Positions 33,846 through 43,123 of a stretch of 64,000 nt of DNA are shown piece by piece; within the stretch, counting starts at the first letter, position 1, and each line of letters starts with the position of its first letter. The notes under the pieces were generated by a model, which made no database searches, was not told the DNA's origin, and saw only the letters and a list, made by a program, of their open reading frames with translations. Made by a program: the position numbers and the translations under genes. Source of the DNA: an uncultured Bacilli bacterium (GTDB lineage: Bacteria; Bacillota_I; Bacilli_A; RF39; UBA660); assembly GCA_934120715.1 (NCBI GenBank), contig CAKOUW010000003.1, positions 1 through 64,000 on the forward strand. Direction: 5' to 3'.

Positions 33846-36800
33846 TTATTTATTATCACTCAAACTCTTATAATATTCATATCTATCAATAGCATTATTT
33901 TTATTTTGTTCCAACAAACTAGTACTATTTTTAGTAATCTTAGTAAGTGATTTATAGCGATCTTCTCCCAAAATAAATTCATCATATTTAGAAAAATCAG
34001 CTTTACTATCAATAATAAATTCTCCATTATCAGGATTGTAGTGGAATAAAGGATAATATCCAGACTCGACTGCAGCCCTTTCTTCTTTTAGTGAGTTTAA
34101 TCCTTTAATAATACCATGTGCAATACAAGGAGCATAAGCAATAACTATTGATGGTCCATCATAATTAGCAGCTTCTCTTAAAACTTTTATAGCTTGATTA
34201 GGATTAGCTCCAAGTGAAATAGTACCAACATAAACATGAGAATAACTAAGTGCAATTCTTGCTAGATCTTTTTTAGCATTTCTTTTTCCTGCTGATGAGA
34301 ATTTAGCAATAGCTCCTATTCTAGTAGACTTAGAAGTTTGCCCACCTGTATTTGAATAAACCTCTGTATCTAAAACTAAAATATTAGTATTTTCTCTAGT
34401 AGATAAAACATGATCCACTCCACCAAAACCAATATCATATGCCCAACCATCGCCGCCTATCATCCAGACAGATTTTGGACTAATAAATTTCTTTAATGAT
34501 AATAACTCTGTAATTTTTGTAGAATCAATAATTTTAAGTAAGTCATTAGCAGTATCTTCACTAATGTTATTGACATAATTCAAATAAATATTTCTTTCAC
34601 TTTTCTTAACTAAATCTATATTGCTTTTAATAAGGGAAATAATTCTCTCCTTCATAGTAAGATCAGCAATCTTCATACCATAACCAAATTCTGCGTTATC
34701 TTCAAATAAAGAATTTTGCCATGGAATAGAATATGGCATAGAAGGAACAGAAGCTCCATATATAGAAGAACAGCCAGTAGCATTAGCAATAACCATATTA
34801 TCTCCAAATAGCTGAGTTAAAAGTTTTAAATAGGCTGTTTCTCCACACCCAGCGCAAGCCCCAGGAAATTCAAATTTAGGATATCTAAATTGACTACCCT
34901 TAACTGTTGATATTGGCATAACCCTCTTTTCAGATACCTCATTAAATAAATATTTATAGGAATCATCTAATTTTTCCTTTAATAGCTCTTCTTTAGCCTT
35001 CATTATCAATGCTTTAGCACCTTTTTTACCAGGACAAGCATCAACACAAAGACCACAACCAGTACAATCAGGTATACTAACACCTATAGTATATTTTAAA
35101 TTTTGATCTTTAATATTTGAAGGAATAAGCTTACCATTCAAAGAACTAACAGCATCTAACTGTTCTTTTTCATCTAATAAAAATGGTCTAATAACTGCAT
35201 GTGGGCAAACTAGGGAACATAAATTACAAGAAATACAATTTTCAGCTATATAACATGGAGCAGTTGAAGAAACATCTCTTTTATCAAGCTTACTAGTACC
35301 AGCCTCAAAACTACCATCAACCATATTCAAAAAACTGCTTACAGGTAAATTGTCACCCTCCATACTATCAATAATTTCAAACATACTCTTGGCTGCTGTA
35401 GGATACTCTTCAAAATTAGCATTAGGAATCTTAACAGGAACTAAACTATCCAAACTATCTTCAATAGCCTTAATATTTTTAGAGACTATATCTCCACTTT
35501 TATTTCCAAATTTAATCGCTAAATTTTCTTTTACTTTTCCAAGCGCAAAGTCAAAATTAATTACTTTTCCTATCTTAAATATTAATACTTCCATAACAGC
35601 ACTAATCTTATTGCCAAGTCCATTATTAGAGGCAATACCATTAGCATCAATTATAAACATTTTAATATTTCTATTTCTTAATATCTTCTTATCATGATTA
35701 GTAAGCATCGCAATAACCTGATCAGGATTTTTATTAGTATTTAAAACAAATACACCCTTATCTTTTATTTTATCTAGAATTCTAAGTCTCTTTAAATAAG
35801 AATCTTTAGTACAAACAACAAGAGAAGGTTTTTCTATATAATATGGGGAAGTAATTGGTCCTTTTCCAAATCGCATATGAGAAATAGTAACCCCTCCAGA
35901 TTTTTTAGAATCATATTGAAAATATCCTTGAACATAGGCATTTGAATAACTACCAGTAATTTTTAATAAATCTTTAGAAGCACTAACCATACCATCACTA
36001 CCAAATCCATATACCAAAAACTCAACATTATCATTTGGTAAACGAAAACCACTATCATACTTTATAGATAAATTAGTAACATCATCAACTATACCAACCG
36101 TAAAATTATTATGAACATCTCTAGTATCTAAAAAATCATATACACCCTTAATCATAGCCGGAGTAGTATTCTTATTAGAAAGACCATATCTACCACCATA
36201 AACACTAACTCTAGCATCTATATCCTTTATCGTTTTAACAACATCAAGATATAATGGTTCACCACTACTACCAGCCTCTTTAGTCTTATCTAAAACAGCA
36301 ATCTTCTTTACTGATTTTGGTAAAACTTTTAAAAAGTGCTTTGCACTAAATGGTCTATATAAATGAACCTCTAACAAGCCAACATTTTCATGTTTTTCTG
36401 AAGTTAAATAATCAACCACCTCACGAACGGTTTCACAAACAGAACCCATAGCTATAATAACCTTATTAGCATTTTTACTACCATAGTAATTAAAAGGTTG
36501 ATAATTATTACCCGTAATTTTATTAATTTCATTCATATATGAAGCAACTATATCAGGTAATTGATTATAGTATTCATTTCTAACTTCAGTAGCTTGAAAA
36601 TAAATATCTTCATTCTGTGCAGTACCTCTAATAACAGGGTTAATATTATTAAGAGCTCTATTCCTAAATTCATTTAAACTCTTTTCATCAATTAATTCTT
36701 TTAATTTATTAGTATCAATAACATCAATTTTTTGAAGCTCGTGACTAGTTCTAAATCCATCAAAAAAGTTAATGAATGGTACTCTTCCTTTAATTGTTGT

Positions 36801-37265
36801 TAAATGAGCAACGCCTGTTAAATCCATAACCTGCTGTACAGATGAAGATGCCAAAATAGCAAAACCTGTTGTTCTAGTTGCATATATATCTTGATGATCT
36901 CCAAATATTGATAAAGCATGTGTAGCTAGAGATCTTGCGGCTACATTTATAACACAAGGTAAAAGCTCACCTGCTATTCTATACATATTAGGAATCATTA
37001 AAAGCAAACCTTGACTAGCTGTATAAGTAGTAGCTAAACATCCAGATTGCAAAGAACCATGAACCATTCCAATAGCCCCAGCTTCAGACTCCATTTCAAC
37101 AATTTTAACTGGCTGGTTAAAAAAATTAAGTTTTCCCTCATTACTCCATTTATCAGTAAGCTCCGCCATTGGTGAAGCAGGCGTAATAGGATATATACCC
37201 GATATTTCGGTAAAATTATAAGAAACATAACTACACGCTTCATTTCCATCCATTATTCTTTTCAA
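33846..37265 (-). CDS. nifJ: Pyruvate:ferredoxin (flavodoxin) oxidoreductase
   Basis: About 1139 residues, single-chain PFOR. The N-terminal pyrimidine-binding domain has GIYPITPASPMAEL. Two [4Fe-4S] motifs lie near residues 680-750 (CISCNLCSLVCPHAV and CTGCGLCVDACPG). The thiamine diphosphate domain has GGDGWAYDIGFGG and LDTEVYSNTGGQTSK. It converts pyruvate and CoA to acetyl-CoA, CO2 and reduced ferredoxin, the core energy reaction of strict anaerobes. The ATG at 37274 is glued to GGAGG, so the TTG at 37265 (9 nt spacing) is the more likely start. A palindrome upstream (37364) may regulate it. Confidence 0.95.
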   Translation of the reverse strand: MKRIMDGNEACSYVSYNFTEISGIYPITPASPMAELTDKWSNEGKLNFFNQPVKIVEMESEAGAIGMVHGSLQSGCLATTYTASQGLLLMIPNMYRIAGELLPCVINVAARSLATHALSIFGDHQDIYATRTTGFAILASSSVQQVMDLTGVAHLTTIKGRVPFINFFDGFRTSHELQKIDVIDTNKLKELIDEKSLNEFRNRALNNINPVIRGTAQNEDIYFQATEVRNEYYNQLPDIVASYMNEINKITGNNYQPFNYYGSKNANKVIIAMGSVCETVREVVDYLTSEKHENVGLLEVHLYRPFSAKHFLKVLPKSVKKIAVLDKTKEAGSSGEPLYLDVVKTIKDIDARVSVYGGRYGLSNKNTTPAMIKGVYDFLDTRDVHNNFTVGIVDDVTNLSIKYDSGFRLPNDNVEFLVYGFGSDGMVSASKDLLKITGSYSNAYVQGYFQYDSKKSGGVTISHMRFGKGPITSPYYIEKPSLVVCTKDSYLKRLRILDKIKDKGVFVLNTNKNPDQVIAMLTNHDKKILRNRNIKMFIIDANGIASNNGLGNKISAVMEVLIFKIGKVINFDFALGKVKENLAIKFGNKSGDIVSKNIKAIEDSLDSLVPVKIPNANFEEYPTAAKSMFEIIDSMEGDNLPVSSFLNMVDGSFEAGTSKLDKRDVSSTAPCYIAENCISCNLCSLVCPHAVIRPFLLDEKEQLDAVSSLNGKLIPSNIKDQNLKYTIGVSIPDCTGCGLCVDACPGKKGAKALIMKAKEELLKEKLDDSYKYLFNEVSEKRVMPISTVKGSQFRYPKFEFPGACAGCGETAYLKLLTQLFGDNMVIANATGCSSIYGASVPSMPYSIPWQNSLFEDNAEFGYGMKIADLTMKERIISLIKSNIDLVKKSERNIYLNYVNNISEDTANDLLKIIDSTKITELLSLKKFISPKSVWMIGGDGWAYDIGFGGVDHVLSTRENTNILVLDTEVYSNTGGQTSKSTRIGAIAKFSSAGKRNAKKDLARIALSYSHVYVGTISLGANPNQAIKVLREAANYDGPSIVIAYAPCIAHGIIKGLNSLKEERAAVESGYYPLFHYNPDNGEFIIDSKADFSKYDEFILGEDRYKSLTKITKNSTSLLEQNKNNAIDRYEYYKSLSDNK

Positions 37266-37286
37266 ATGAATCATCCTCCATTAACT

Positions 37287-37292
37287 ATTATA
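37287..37292 (-). promoter_or_regulatory. Extended -10 of nifJ
   Basis: TGTATAAT on the minus strand, 21 nt upstream of the likely start; the extended TG compensates for a poor -35. Confidence 0.5.
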
Positions 37293-37363
37293 CACTAAGT
37301 ATATTTTACAACACTTTATATTATTTTAACAAGTACCAGTAAAAAGCAAATTAAATTAAAAAA

Positions 37364-37377
37364 GTTCCAATTGGAAC
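37364..37377. promoter_or_regulatory. 14-bp perfect palindrome upstream of nifJ
   Basis: GTTCCAATTGGAAC with no spacer, flanked by A-runs on both sides, about 100 nt before the nifJ start. Candidate operator; the binding protein is unknown. Confidence 0.55.
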
Positions 37378-37412
37378 AAAAAAATTATTAACTCTAATAT
37401 GAAACAAATACT

Positions 37413-37438
37413 AGCTCCTTTCTCATTTAAAAGGAGCT
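37413..37438 (-). terminator. Terminator of the polysaccharide operon
   Basis: AGCTCCTTT / AAAGGAGCT stem, 8-nt loop. The following minus-strand bases are only moderately T-rich (AGTATTTGTTTC). Confidence 0.6.
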
Positions 37439-37472
37439 CTTCCTTCATATGCTATTACAGAATCAACAGTAA

Positions 37473-37823
37473 TTAATCATCAGTAGTATCTTCAAAATAA
37501 TCATCCATAGAACCATAATCAACTTCATTTGCATGAGTCCAGCAAGAAGCAAATTGAAATTTATTGTCAAAAAGTCCAAGAACAATATTTATTAATATTG
37601 GAACAAGGAAAAGCATAAGAAAGGCTATTAACCAATTCTTAATTGATTGTTTATTCTTTTTACCATCAGGACTAAATACAAGCTTTACTAAATGATAAGT
37701 TAAGCCTAATAAAGCAACAATCGGACCAATAATGTAAACAACGTTTAAAAACCTTCTTACTATTACCAAAATATGTGCAAGTCCAGCATCCCCACAAATT
37801 TCTACCAATTGACCAGCTGTCAT
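37473..37823 (-). CDS. Small membrane protein, last gene of the polysaccharide operon
   Basis: 116 residues from the ATG at 37823 (GGGAGGTG upstream). Two hydrophobic segments (about 22-48 and 62-88) are separated by a basic loop (SPDGKKNKQSIKNW), ending in an acidic tail with a lone Cys-Trp. Shape resembles small VirB2/TrbC-like or holin-like proteins, but no family motif is present. Confidence 0.55.
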   Translation of the reverse strand: MTAGQLVEICGDAGLAHILVIVRRFLNVVYIIGPIVALLGLTYHLVKLVFSPDGKKNKQSIKNWLIAFLMLFLVPILINIVLGLFDNKFQFASCWTHANEVDYGSMDDYFEDTTDD

Positions 37824-37840
37824 CAAAACACCTCCCTAAA

Positions 37841-38866
37841 TTATTTTACAACCCAAAATGTTGACATATCTCTAAGACCATTAGTACCACCTGCTACAGG
37901 CGTATTAATAATTTTATTATTTATAACAAGTTCAGAAGAAGAACCACCATCAAGATTAGCAGCATTATAAGCACCATAATTTTCCATTATCTCTGTTAAA
38001 TCAACCATATCAGCACCAATACTCGAAGGAATTCGTCCATTAATAACCAACATTAAAACTATACCATCTTTTCTTTGACCAATAGCAGTTCTAGGTGCAA
38101 TACCCCAACCACCATTTCCTTTTATAAATGAACTTTTACCATTAACAATTAAATAAGGTCCAAACTCAATAGCATCACGATAACCAACTTTTAGAGCCTC
38201 TTCTTTGCTCATTCTTCCTAAAACTAATTTATTATCATATGTGAAGCCAATAAAGCCACCACCCATTCTAGCATCTTCATAATCACTAACTACTTTACCA
38301 TCCTGAATTACTGTTCCATGAGGTAAAGCCCCATTAGAATTCCAATCCGGATCATAAAAGCCACCTGCATTCATAGCTATTATAGCATTTTCTCTTTTAG
38401 AAACAGTTAAAATTGATTCACCTCTTGTACGTAAATACTTAGTTGTTGCTATAAAAATCCTTGAAGGATCATATAGAGCTACTAAAAAGCCTCGATATGA
38501 ACCGCCCTCAATATCAATAACTTTATATAAATCATTACCCTCATCCTTAGTTAAAATTTCCTTTTCATACTTGTTTTTATATATAGTTTTACCCGTAAAC
38601 TGCTTTATCTTTATCATATCAGGATTAGAAACCTCATCCACCTCTAAGATACTATTATTTTTTAACACCTTTTCAATAGTCTCATCACTATAAAACCAAG
38701 TAGCTAAATATTGATGACTCATAGTAGTCATAGCACTAGTAATCCAAAAATTTCTAAAGCTATCTATTGGACCATAAAAAAGGAAAAGAAAAGCTGAAAC
38801 ACCAAGAACAAAAAGAGAACTAAAAATAACAATTAACTTCTTTTTCAACGACCATTTTTTTCTCAT
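37841..38866 (-). CDS. Phosphodiester glycosidase (NAGPA-type) membrane protein
   Basis: 341 residues from the ATG at 38866 (GAGGATG upstream). One N-terminal helix (about 8-32) anchors an external domain of the NAGPA family: AIIAMNAGGFYDP, GFIGFTYDNKLVLG, APRTAIGQRKDGIVLMLV and NAANLDGGSSSELV are its conserved blocks. Members cleave phosphodiester-linked sugars such as GlcNAc-1-P caps. The setting with glycosyltransferases suggests editing of a wall or exported polysaccharide. Confidence 0.8.
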   Translation of the reverse strand: MRKKWSLKKKLIVIFSSLFVLGVSAFLFLFYGPIDSFRNFWITSAMTTMSHQYLATWFYSDETIEKVLKNNSILEVDEVSNPDMIKIKQFTGKTIYKNKYEKEILTKDEGNDLYKVIDIEGGSYRGFLVALYDPSRIFIATTKYLRTRGESILTVSKRENAIIAMNAGGFYDPDWNSNGALPHGTVIQDGKVVSDYEDARMGGGFIGFTYDNKLVLGRMSKEEALKVGYRDAIEFGPYLIVNGKSSFIKGNGGWGIAPRTAIGQRKDGIVLMLVINGRIPSSIGADMVDLTEIMENYGAYNAANLDGGSSSELVINNKIINTPVAGGTNGLRDMSTFWVVK

Positions 38867-38873
38867 AACATCC

Positions 38874-39476
38874 TCATTCTTCCTTGCCTTGATATTTTTT
38901 ATCCCCATTATAATCTAAATACTTTTTCTTAGTAACATAAGAATTTAAAAATAAAGTTCCACCATTTTCGGACTGATATTTATTATAACTAGTTATATTT
39001 TTATTATAAAGTTTAACATCAGAAACAAATGCATTAATAACTTGTTCATAAACTTCACCATATTCCATACATTTAGCATTAACTTTACTATCTGTATAAT
39101 AAACATTCTTACAATACTTTTCTAGACGTAAAGCCCCAGTTACAACCTTATCCACAATTTTTTCATAATTTGCAAACATCTCTTTAAATTGAGTATCATT
39201 ATTACTAAGTGTATCATAATAAGTATTCTCAAAAACAGCCAAATACAATTGATTTCTTGCATCATTAAAGTTATCTATTTCTGTACTAAATTCTTCATAA
39301 GAATCTAATACTTTTGTCATTTGTCCCCTAGTTTGTTCCTTATCTTTTTTCAAATCAATGATAAATAAACTAATTAATAAACAAAATATAACAAAAACTG
39401 TAACTAATATTATAATCAATATTTTAGTTTTACCAACCCTATTACCATCATTATTCTTTTTAACTTTCTTTTTCAC
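38874..39476 (-). CDS. Hypothetical single-pass membrane protein
   Basis: 200 residues, GTG start with GAAGGTGG upstream. A Lys/Asn-rich cytoplasmic tail, one helix (about 18-40), then a mainly helical external domain with two Cys (EKYCKN and NAKCME) that could form a disulfide. 7 nt upstream of the phosphodiester glycosidase gene. No family recognised. Confidence 0.55.
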   Translation of the reverse strand: MKKKVKKNNDGNRVGKTKILIIILVTVFVIFCLLISLFIIDLKKDKEQTRGQMTKVLDSYEEFSTEIDNFNDARNQLYLAVFENTYYDTLSNNDTQFKEMFANYEKIVDKVVTGALRLEKYCKNVYYTDSKVNAKCMEYGEVYEQVINAFVSDVKLYNKNITSYNKYQSENGGTLFLNSYVTKKKYLDYNGDKKYQGKEE

Positions 39477-39521
39477 AGTACCACCTTCTAAAAATATAAC
39501 AAATTTTTTACAATTTGTACA

Positions 39522-40469
39522 TTATTTTTTTAAATCATTTTCCGTTTCTGAAATTATATATATAGGTCTATTTTTAATCTCTAAATATGCTTTTGATAAA
39601 TACATTCCAACTATCCCCAAGAAGAACAATTGTACACCACTTACAAACATTATGATACATGTAAGACTTAAAGTGTCACCAGCTGAAACTTTAAATACAA
39701 GAGATTTTACAATAATCACTATAATCGAAATAAAAGCAATTAAGCAAAATATAAGTCCCACAATAGTTGCCATAACAAGCGGCATAGTTGAAAACGCTAA
39801 AATTCCTTCTAAAGCATATTTAAATAACTTCCAAAAATTAAACTTTGATTCCCCTGCAACTCTATCTGGAGCATTATATTCAATCCATTTTGTATTAAAT
39901 CCTACAAAAGAAAAAATTCCCTTTGAATATCTATTATATTCTCTCATATTAACTATGGCATCTACCATTTTTCTTTTCATTAATCTAAAATCCCTAGCCC
40001 CTGGAACCTGTGGAGTTGAAGAAATTTTAGCTATTAGCTTATACCAACAATTTGTAAAAGTCTTTCTTATAAAACCATAGCCAATATGTTGCGGACTACA
40101 CAACGCTACACAATCATATCCTTCCTCTTTTATATCACGATACATTGTTTTAACCATACTAGGTGGATCTTGCATATCGGCATCCATTATTGCCACATAA
40201 TCACCTGTTGCATTTTCAAGGCCAGCATACATTCCAGCTTCTTTACCGAAATTTCTAGAAAATGAGATAAACCTAACTCTATCATCTTTTTTTGCTAACC
40301 TCTTTAGAATATCAAATGTTTTATCTTTACTTCCATCATTTACAAATAAAAATTCAAAATCAACATCTTCCATTTCCTTCGAAATTTTAGCTATTTCCTT
40401 ATAAAAAATTGGTAATGACTCCTGCTCATTATAGCAAGGTACAATAATTGATATTTTATCCTTCTTCAT
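39522..40469 (-). CDS. Family 2 glycosyltransferase (GtrB/DPM1-like)
   Basis: 315 residues. GT-A catalytic domain: ISIIVPCYNEQESLP, FLFVNDGSKDKT, FSRNFGKEAGMYAG, and MDADMQDPP (metal-binding DxD). Two C-terminal helices (about 230-300) are as in GtrB/YfdH enzymes that load undecaprenyl phosphate with a sugar. The GtrA domain fused to the next gene upstream fits a flippase partner for this product. Confidence 0.88.
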   Translation of the reverse strand: MKKDKISIIVPCYNEQESLPIFYKEIAKISKEMEDVDFEFLFVNDGSKDKTFDILKRLAKKDDRVRFISFSRNFGKEAGMYAGLENATGDYVAIMDADMQDPPSMVKTMYRDIKEEGYDCVALCSPQHIGYGFIRKTFTNCWYKLIAKISSTPQVPGARDFRLMKRKMVDAIVNMREYNRYSKGIFSFVGFNTKWIEYNAPDRVAGESKFNFWKLFKYALEGILAFSTMPLVMATIVGLIFCLIAFISIIVIIVKSLVFKVSAGDTLSLTCIIMFVSGVQLFFLGIVGMYLSKAYLEIKNRPIYIISETENDLKK

Positions 40470-40480
40470 AACAACTCCTA

Positions 40481-41368
40481 TTAATTGCTCTTTCCCTTAA
40501 AAACAAACAATTTACTAAAAATATAATTAACAATAATAACAATTATATTAACCACAACTTTAGCAATTATCTTTTTCAACTTAAATACGTCCAAAAGAAC
40601 AAATAATCCTCCCATATCAATTCCTAATGATAAAATTCTAAATAAAAAGAATGAAAACATTTCTTTAAAGAAAGATGCCATTGATGAAAATTTAGAATTA
40701 AATACAAAGAATTTATTAGTAATAAAAGCAAATAAAACCGAGAAAAACCATGCAATAAAATTACTAAGATATGTATTAAGACCAAGCTTATCTAAAAAGT
40801 AAAAACTTATTATGTTAATAACTGTAGTAAGAACACCAAAAAATCCATACCATAAAATTTCTTTTATTTTATTATACCAAGAAGTATGATTATCTTCTTC
40901 TATATAGTTTTCAATTTTATTAACAAAATTAGGTGTATTACTTACAAACTTTTTAGGTCTAAAAGTATCTGCTTTTAATAATAATTTACCCAACTTAGAA
41001 AAATCTTTAAGTTCTAAAATATAACCTCTTTTAGAAAATTCACTAACAATTTGTTTTTGGTGATCATTAGTATGTTCCCTATATTTTTTTAATCTAGGTG
41101 CCGCAATAACAATCTTATTCTTTTTTAACCCCATTAGAATAGAGCCAACGCCACCGTGTGTAATAATAATCCTACTAGAATCCACAAGTTTTTCTAATTC
41201 CTGACTAGATACAAAATCAAATATCTCCATTTTATCGGATTTATATTTTGTATGTCCTGTCTGTACTACAACCTTCTCAGTTATATTTTTCTTTTCAATT
41301 TCTGCTTCTACTTGTTTTAAAAGTCTTTCAAATCCCTTATCCTGGGTACCAAGAGTAACTAAAATCAA
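40481..41368 (-). CDS. PssE-like glycosyltransferase subunit fused to a GtrA-like membrane domain
   Basis: 295 residues. I choose the TTG at 41368 (GAGGGG 8 nt upstream), giving the usual MILVTLGT start; it overlaps the pssD stop as TTGA. Residues about 1-160 are a GT28 C-terminal/Alg13 domain (ILVTLGTQDKGFERL, IIITHGGVGSI, DHQKQIVSEF). Residues about 170-295 are four helices of the GtrA type (YGFFGVLTTVINIISFYFLD, FITNKFFVF). PssE needs PssD, encoded just upstream. The fusion to GtrA, a lipid-sugar flippase candidate, is unusual. Confidence 0.8.
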   Translation of the reverse strand: MILVTLGTQDKGFERLLKQVEAEIEKKNITEKVVVQTGHTKYKSDKMEIFDFVSSQELEKLVDSSRIIITHGGVGSILMGLKKNKIVIAAPRLKKYREHTNDHQKQIVSEFSKRGYILELKDFSKLGKLLLKADTFRPKKFVSNTPNFVNKIENYIEEDNHTSWYNKIKEILWYGFFGVLTTVINIISFYFLDKLGLNTYLSNFIAWFFSVLFAFITNKFFVFNSKFSSMASFFKEMFSFFLFRILSLGIDMGGLFVLLDVFKLKKIIAKVVVNIIVIIVNYIFSKLFVFKGKSN

Positions 41369-41838
41369 AATATCCACCCCTCATATACTGCATCTGGATA
41401 CAATTTTTTCATATCTTCCCATTGAACATAAAATCTATCAGCTATTGGATAAACTAATTTACCCGTAATAGTTTTAGTACTTATATTGGCAAAACTTTCA
41501 ATATAGATAATTCTACTTCCCAGAATTTTTCCAATATAACACATTGGCCCAGCTGTATGAGCACCAGTAGTTATAATATAATCAGGATGAACTTTTATAT
41601 AAAAGTACACACTTTTTATACAATTAAATAACAACTTAAATGGATACGTAAGCATATGATCTTTCGTACCAAAAGCTAAAAAACCTACTCTATTTTTATA
41701 CTTATCCTTCAATGATAGATTAGACTTTGTCTTTTCTGTAATAATATAGTAATCATATTTATTAAACAAATCACTAAGTTGTAGCATTTCAGATAAATGT
41801 CCACCTGTTGAAGATATAAATAAAACACTTTTTTTCAT
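41365..41838 (-). CDS. PssD/Alg14-like glycosyltransferase subunit
   Basis: 157 residues from the ATG at 41838 (AAGAGGTG upstream); the longer frame overlaps the GT4 gene. Blocks of the Alg14/PssD family are FISSTGGHLSEMLQL, YIITEKTKSN, IITTGAHTAGPMCYIGKILG and YIESFANI. It anchors and completes the PssE catalytic subunit encoded next. Ends 4 nt inside the next gene. Confidence 0.85.
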   Translation of the reverse strand: MKKSVLFISSTGGHLSEMLQLSDLFNKYDYYIITEKTKSNLSLKDKYKNRVGFLAFGTKDHMLTYPFKLLFNCIKSVYFYIKVHPDYIITTGAHTAGPMCYIGKILGSRIIYIESFANISTKTITGKLVYPIADRFYVQWEDMKKLYPDAVYEGWIF

Positions 41839-41842
41839 AAAA

Positions 41843-42979
41843 TCACCTCTTCTTAAGTAAGTCAAGCCAATACTTTGAGACAACTGCACTAGTATATTTT
41901 TTAGAATCTTCTCGCGCCTGATTACCAAATTTAACTCGTACTTCTCTATCATTCATTAATTTTTCTATTGCCCTAGCTATTGATAAAAAGCTTCTACTTT
42001 TTATTAAAAAGCCATTAGACCCACTATTAATTATTTCTCTAGCTCCCTCAGCTGAATCAAACGCTACACAAGGAATTCCATAAGACATAGCTTCAATTAA
42101 AACGATACCAAAAGATTCCGTAAAAGAAGTCATAACATATACAGATGATTTTCTAAGTACTTTATCTATATAATCCTTATTTTGAAATCCATGTAAGCGA
42201 ACACTATTATCAAGCTCATGTTCCTTAATAAACAATTCAAGACTATTCCTCTCTGAACCATCACCAATAATATCCAGCTTCCAATCAGGTTGTTTCTTCA
42301 AAAGGAAGTTAAATACCTTTAACAAATCAATAAAACCTTTTTCAGGAGATAATCTTCCAACTGAAACTAACCTTTTTTCATTTAATGAAGACTTCTTTTT
42401 TGGCAAATCATCAATAACATTAGGAATATAAACGCATTTACACTTACTATTAATAAGCTTCTTAGAATAAAAGCCTTTTAGTTCCTTAGAAACAAGAACT
42501 AAATAGTCTAAATTATTAGCAGATCTAACAATATTTCTAGCATATTTAAAATTGTTATGATAATGGTTATGTTCCCACCCAATTTTTAAAGCCTTACTAG
42601 GGCCATACTCTCCAAGCCACTCATCAAAAATATCTCTTGTAGCAATTATAACATCAGAATCCGAATTTAATATATAAGATACCATTTCCTTTTTTCTATG
42701 ATGCAGTACCTGAATACTATATAATCCCTCTTTAAAAGCAGTTACGAATTTTTTTTCTCTTAAAGTCTTACGAAATTTATCTTTATTAGGAGCCATAGCA
42801 CCAAGTAAATATTTAATTTTAACTCTCTTATCAATAAAAAAAGCCGGTTCATCAAGTAACTTATAACAACAAGCAATTTCAACATCATAATTCTCACATA
42901 ACATATTAGCAAGAGCAGCAATTGATTTCTCAATACCACCGTAATTTAAATGCAATGCCAAAATAGATACCTTTTTCAT
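41843..42979 (-). CDS. Family 4 glycosyltransferase
   Basis: 378 residues, GT-B fold. N-terminal LHLNYGGIEKSIAALANML. The C-terminal nucleotide-sugar site has SVGRLSPEKGFIDLL, IIGDGSERNSLELF, VYVMTSFTESFGIVLIEAMSYGIPCVAFD. First gene of the polysaccharide operon that runs down to 37473. Likely adds a hexose to a lipid-linked precursor. Confidence 0.88.
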   Translation of the reverse strand: MKKVSILALHLNYGGIEKSIAALANMLCENYDVEIACCYKLLDEPAFFIDKRVKIKYLLGAMAPNKDKFRKTLREKKFVTAFKEGLYSIQVLHHRKKEMVSYILNSDSDVIIATRDIFDEWLGEYGPSKALKIGWEHNHYHNNFKYARNIVRSANNLDYLVLVSKELKGFYSKKLINSKCKCVYIPNVIDDLPKKKSSLNEKRLVSVGRLSPEKGFIDLLKVFNFLLKKQPDWKLDIIGDGSERNSLELFIKEHELDNSVRLHGFQNKDYIDKVLRKSSVYVMTSFTESFGIVLIEAMSYGIPCVAFDSAEGAREIINSGSNGFLIKSRSFLSIARAIEKLMNDREVRVKFGNQAREDSKKYTSAVVSKYWLDLLKKR

Positions 42980-43073
42980 AAAGACTCACCTACACATATA
43001 ATATAACATATATAATTAAAGTTGTAAAATACTATGATAAATACAAAATAGAATTTTCACTTTCATCATCATA

Positions 43074-43107
43074 AAAAAAGAAAAGCTTTGACAAAAGTCA
43101 AAGCTTA
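43074..43107 (-). terminator. Terminator of the PVMP-repeat protein gene
   Basis: 10-bp perfect stem AAGCTTTGAC / GTCAAAGCTT with AAAA loop, then TTCTTTTTTT on the minus strand. Confidence 0.85.
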
Positions 43108-43123
43108 AAATATATCACTAAAT

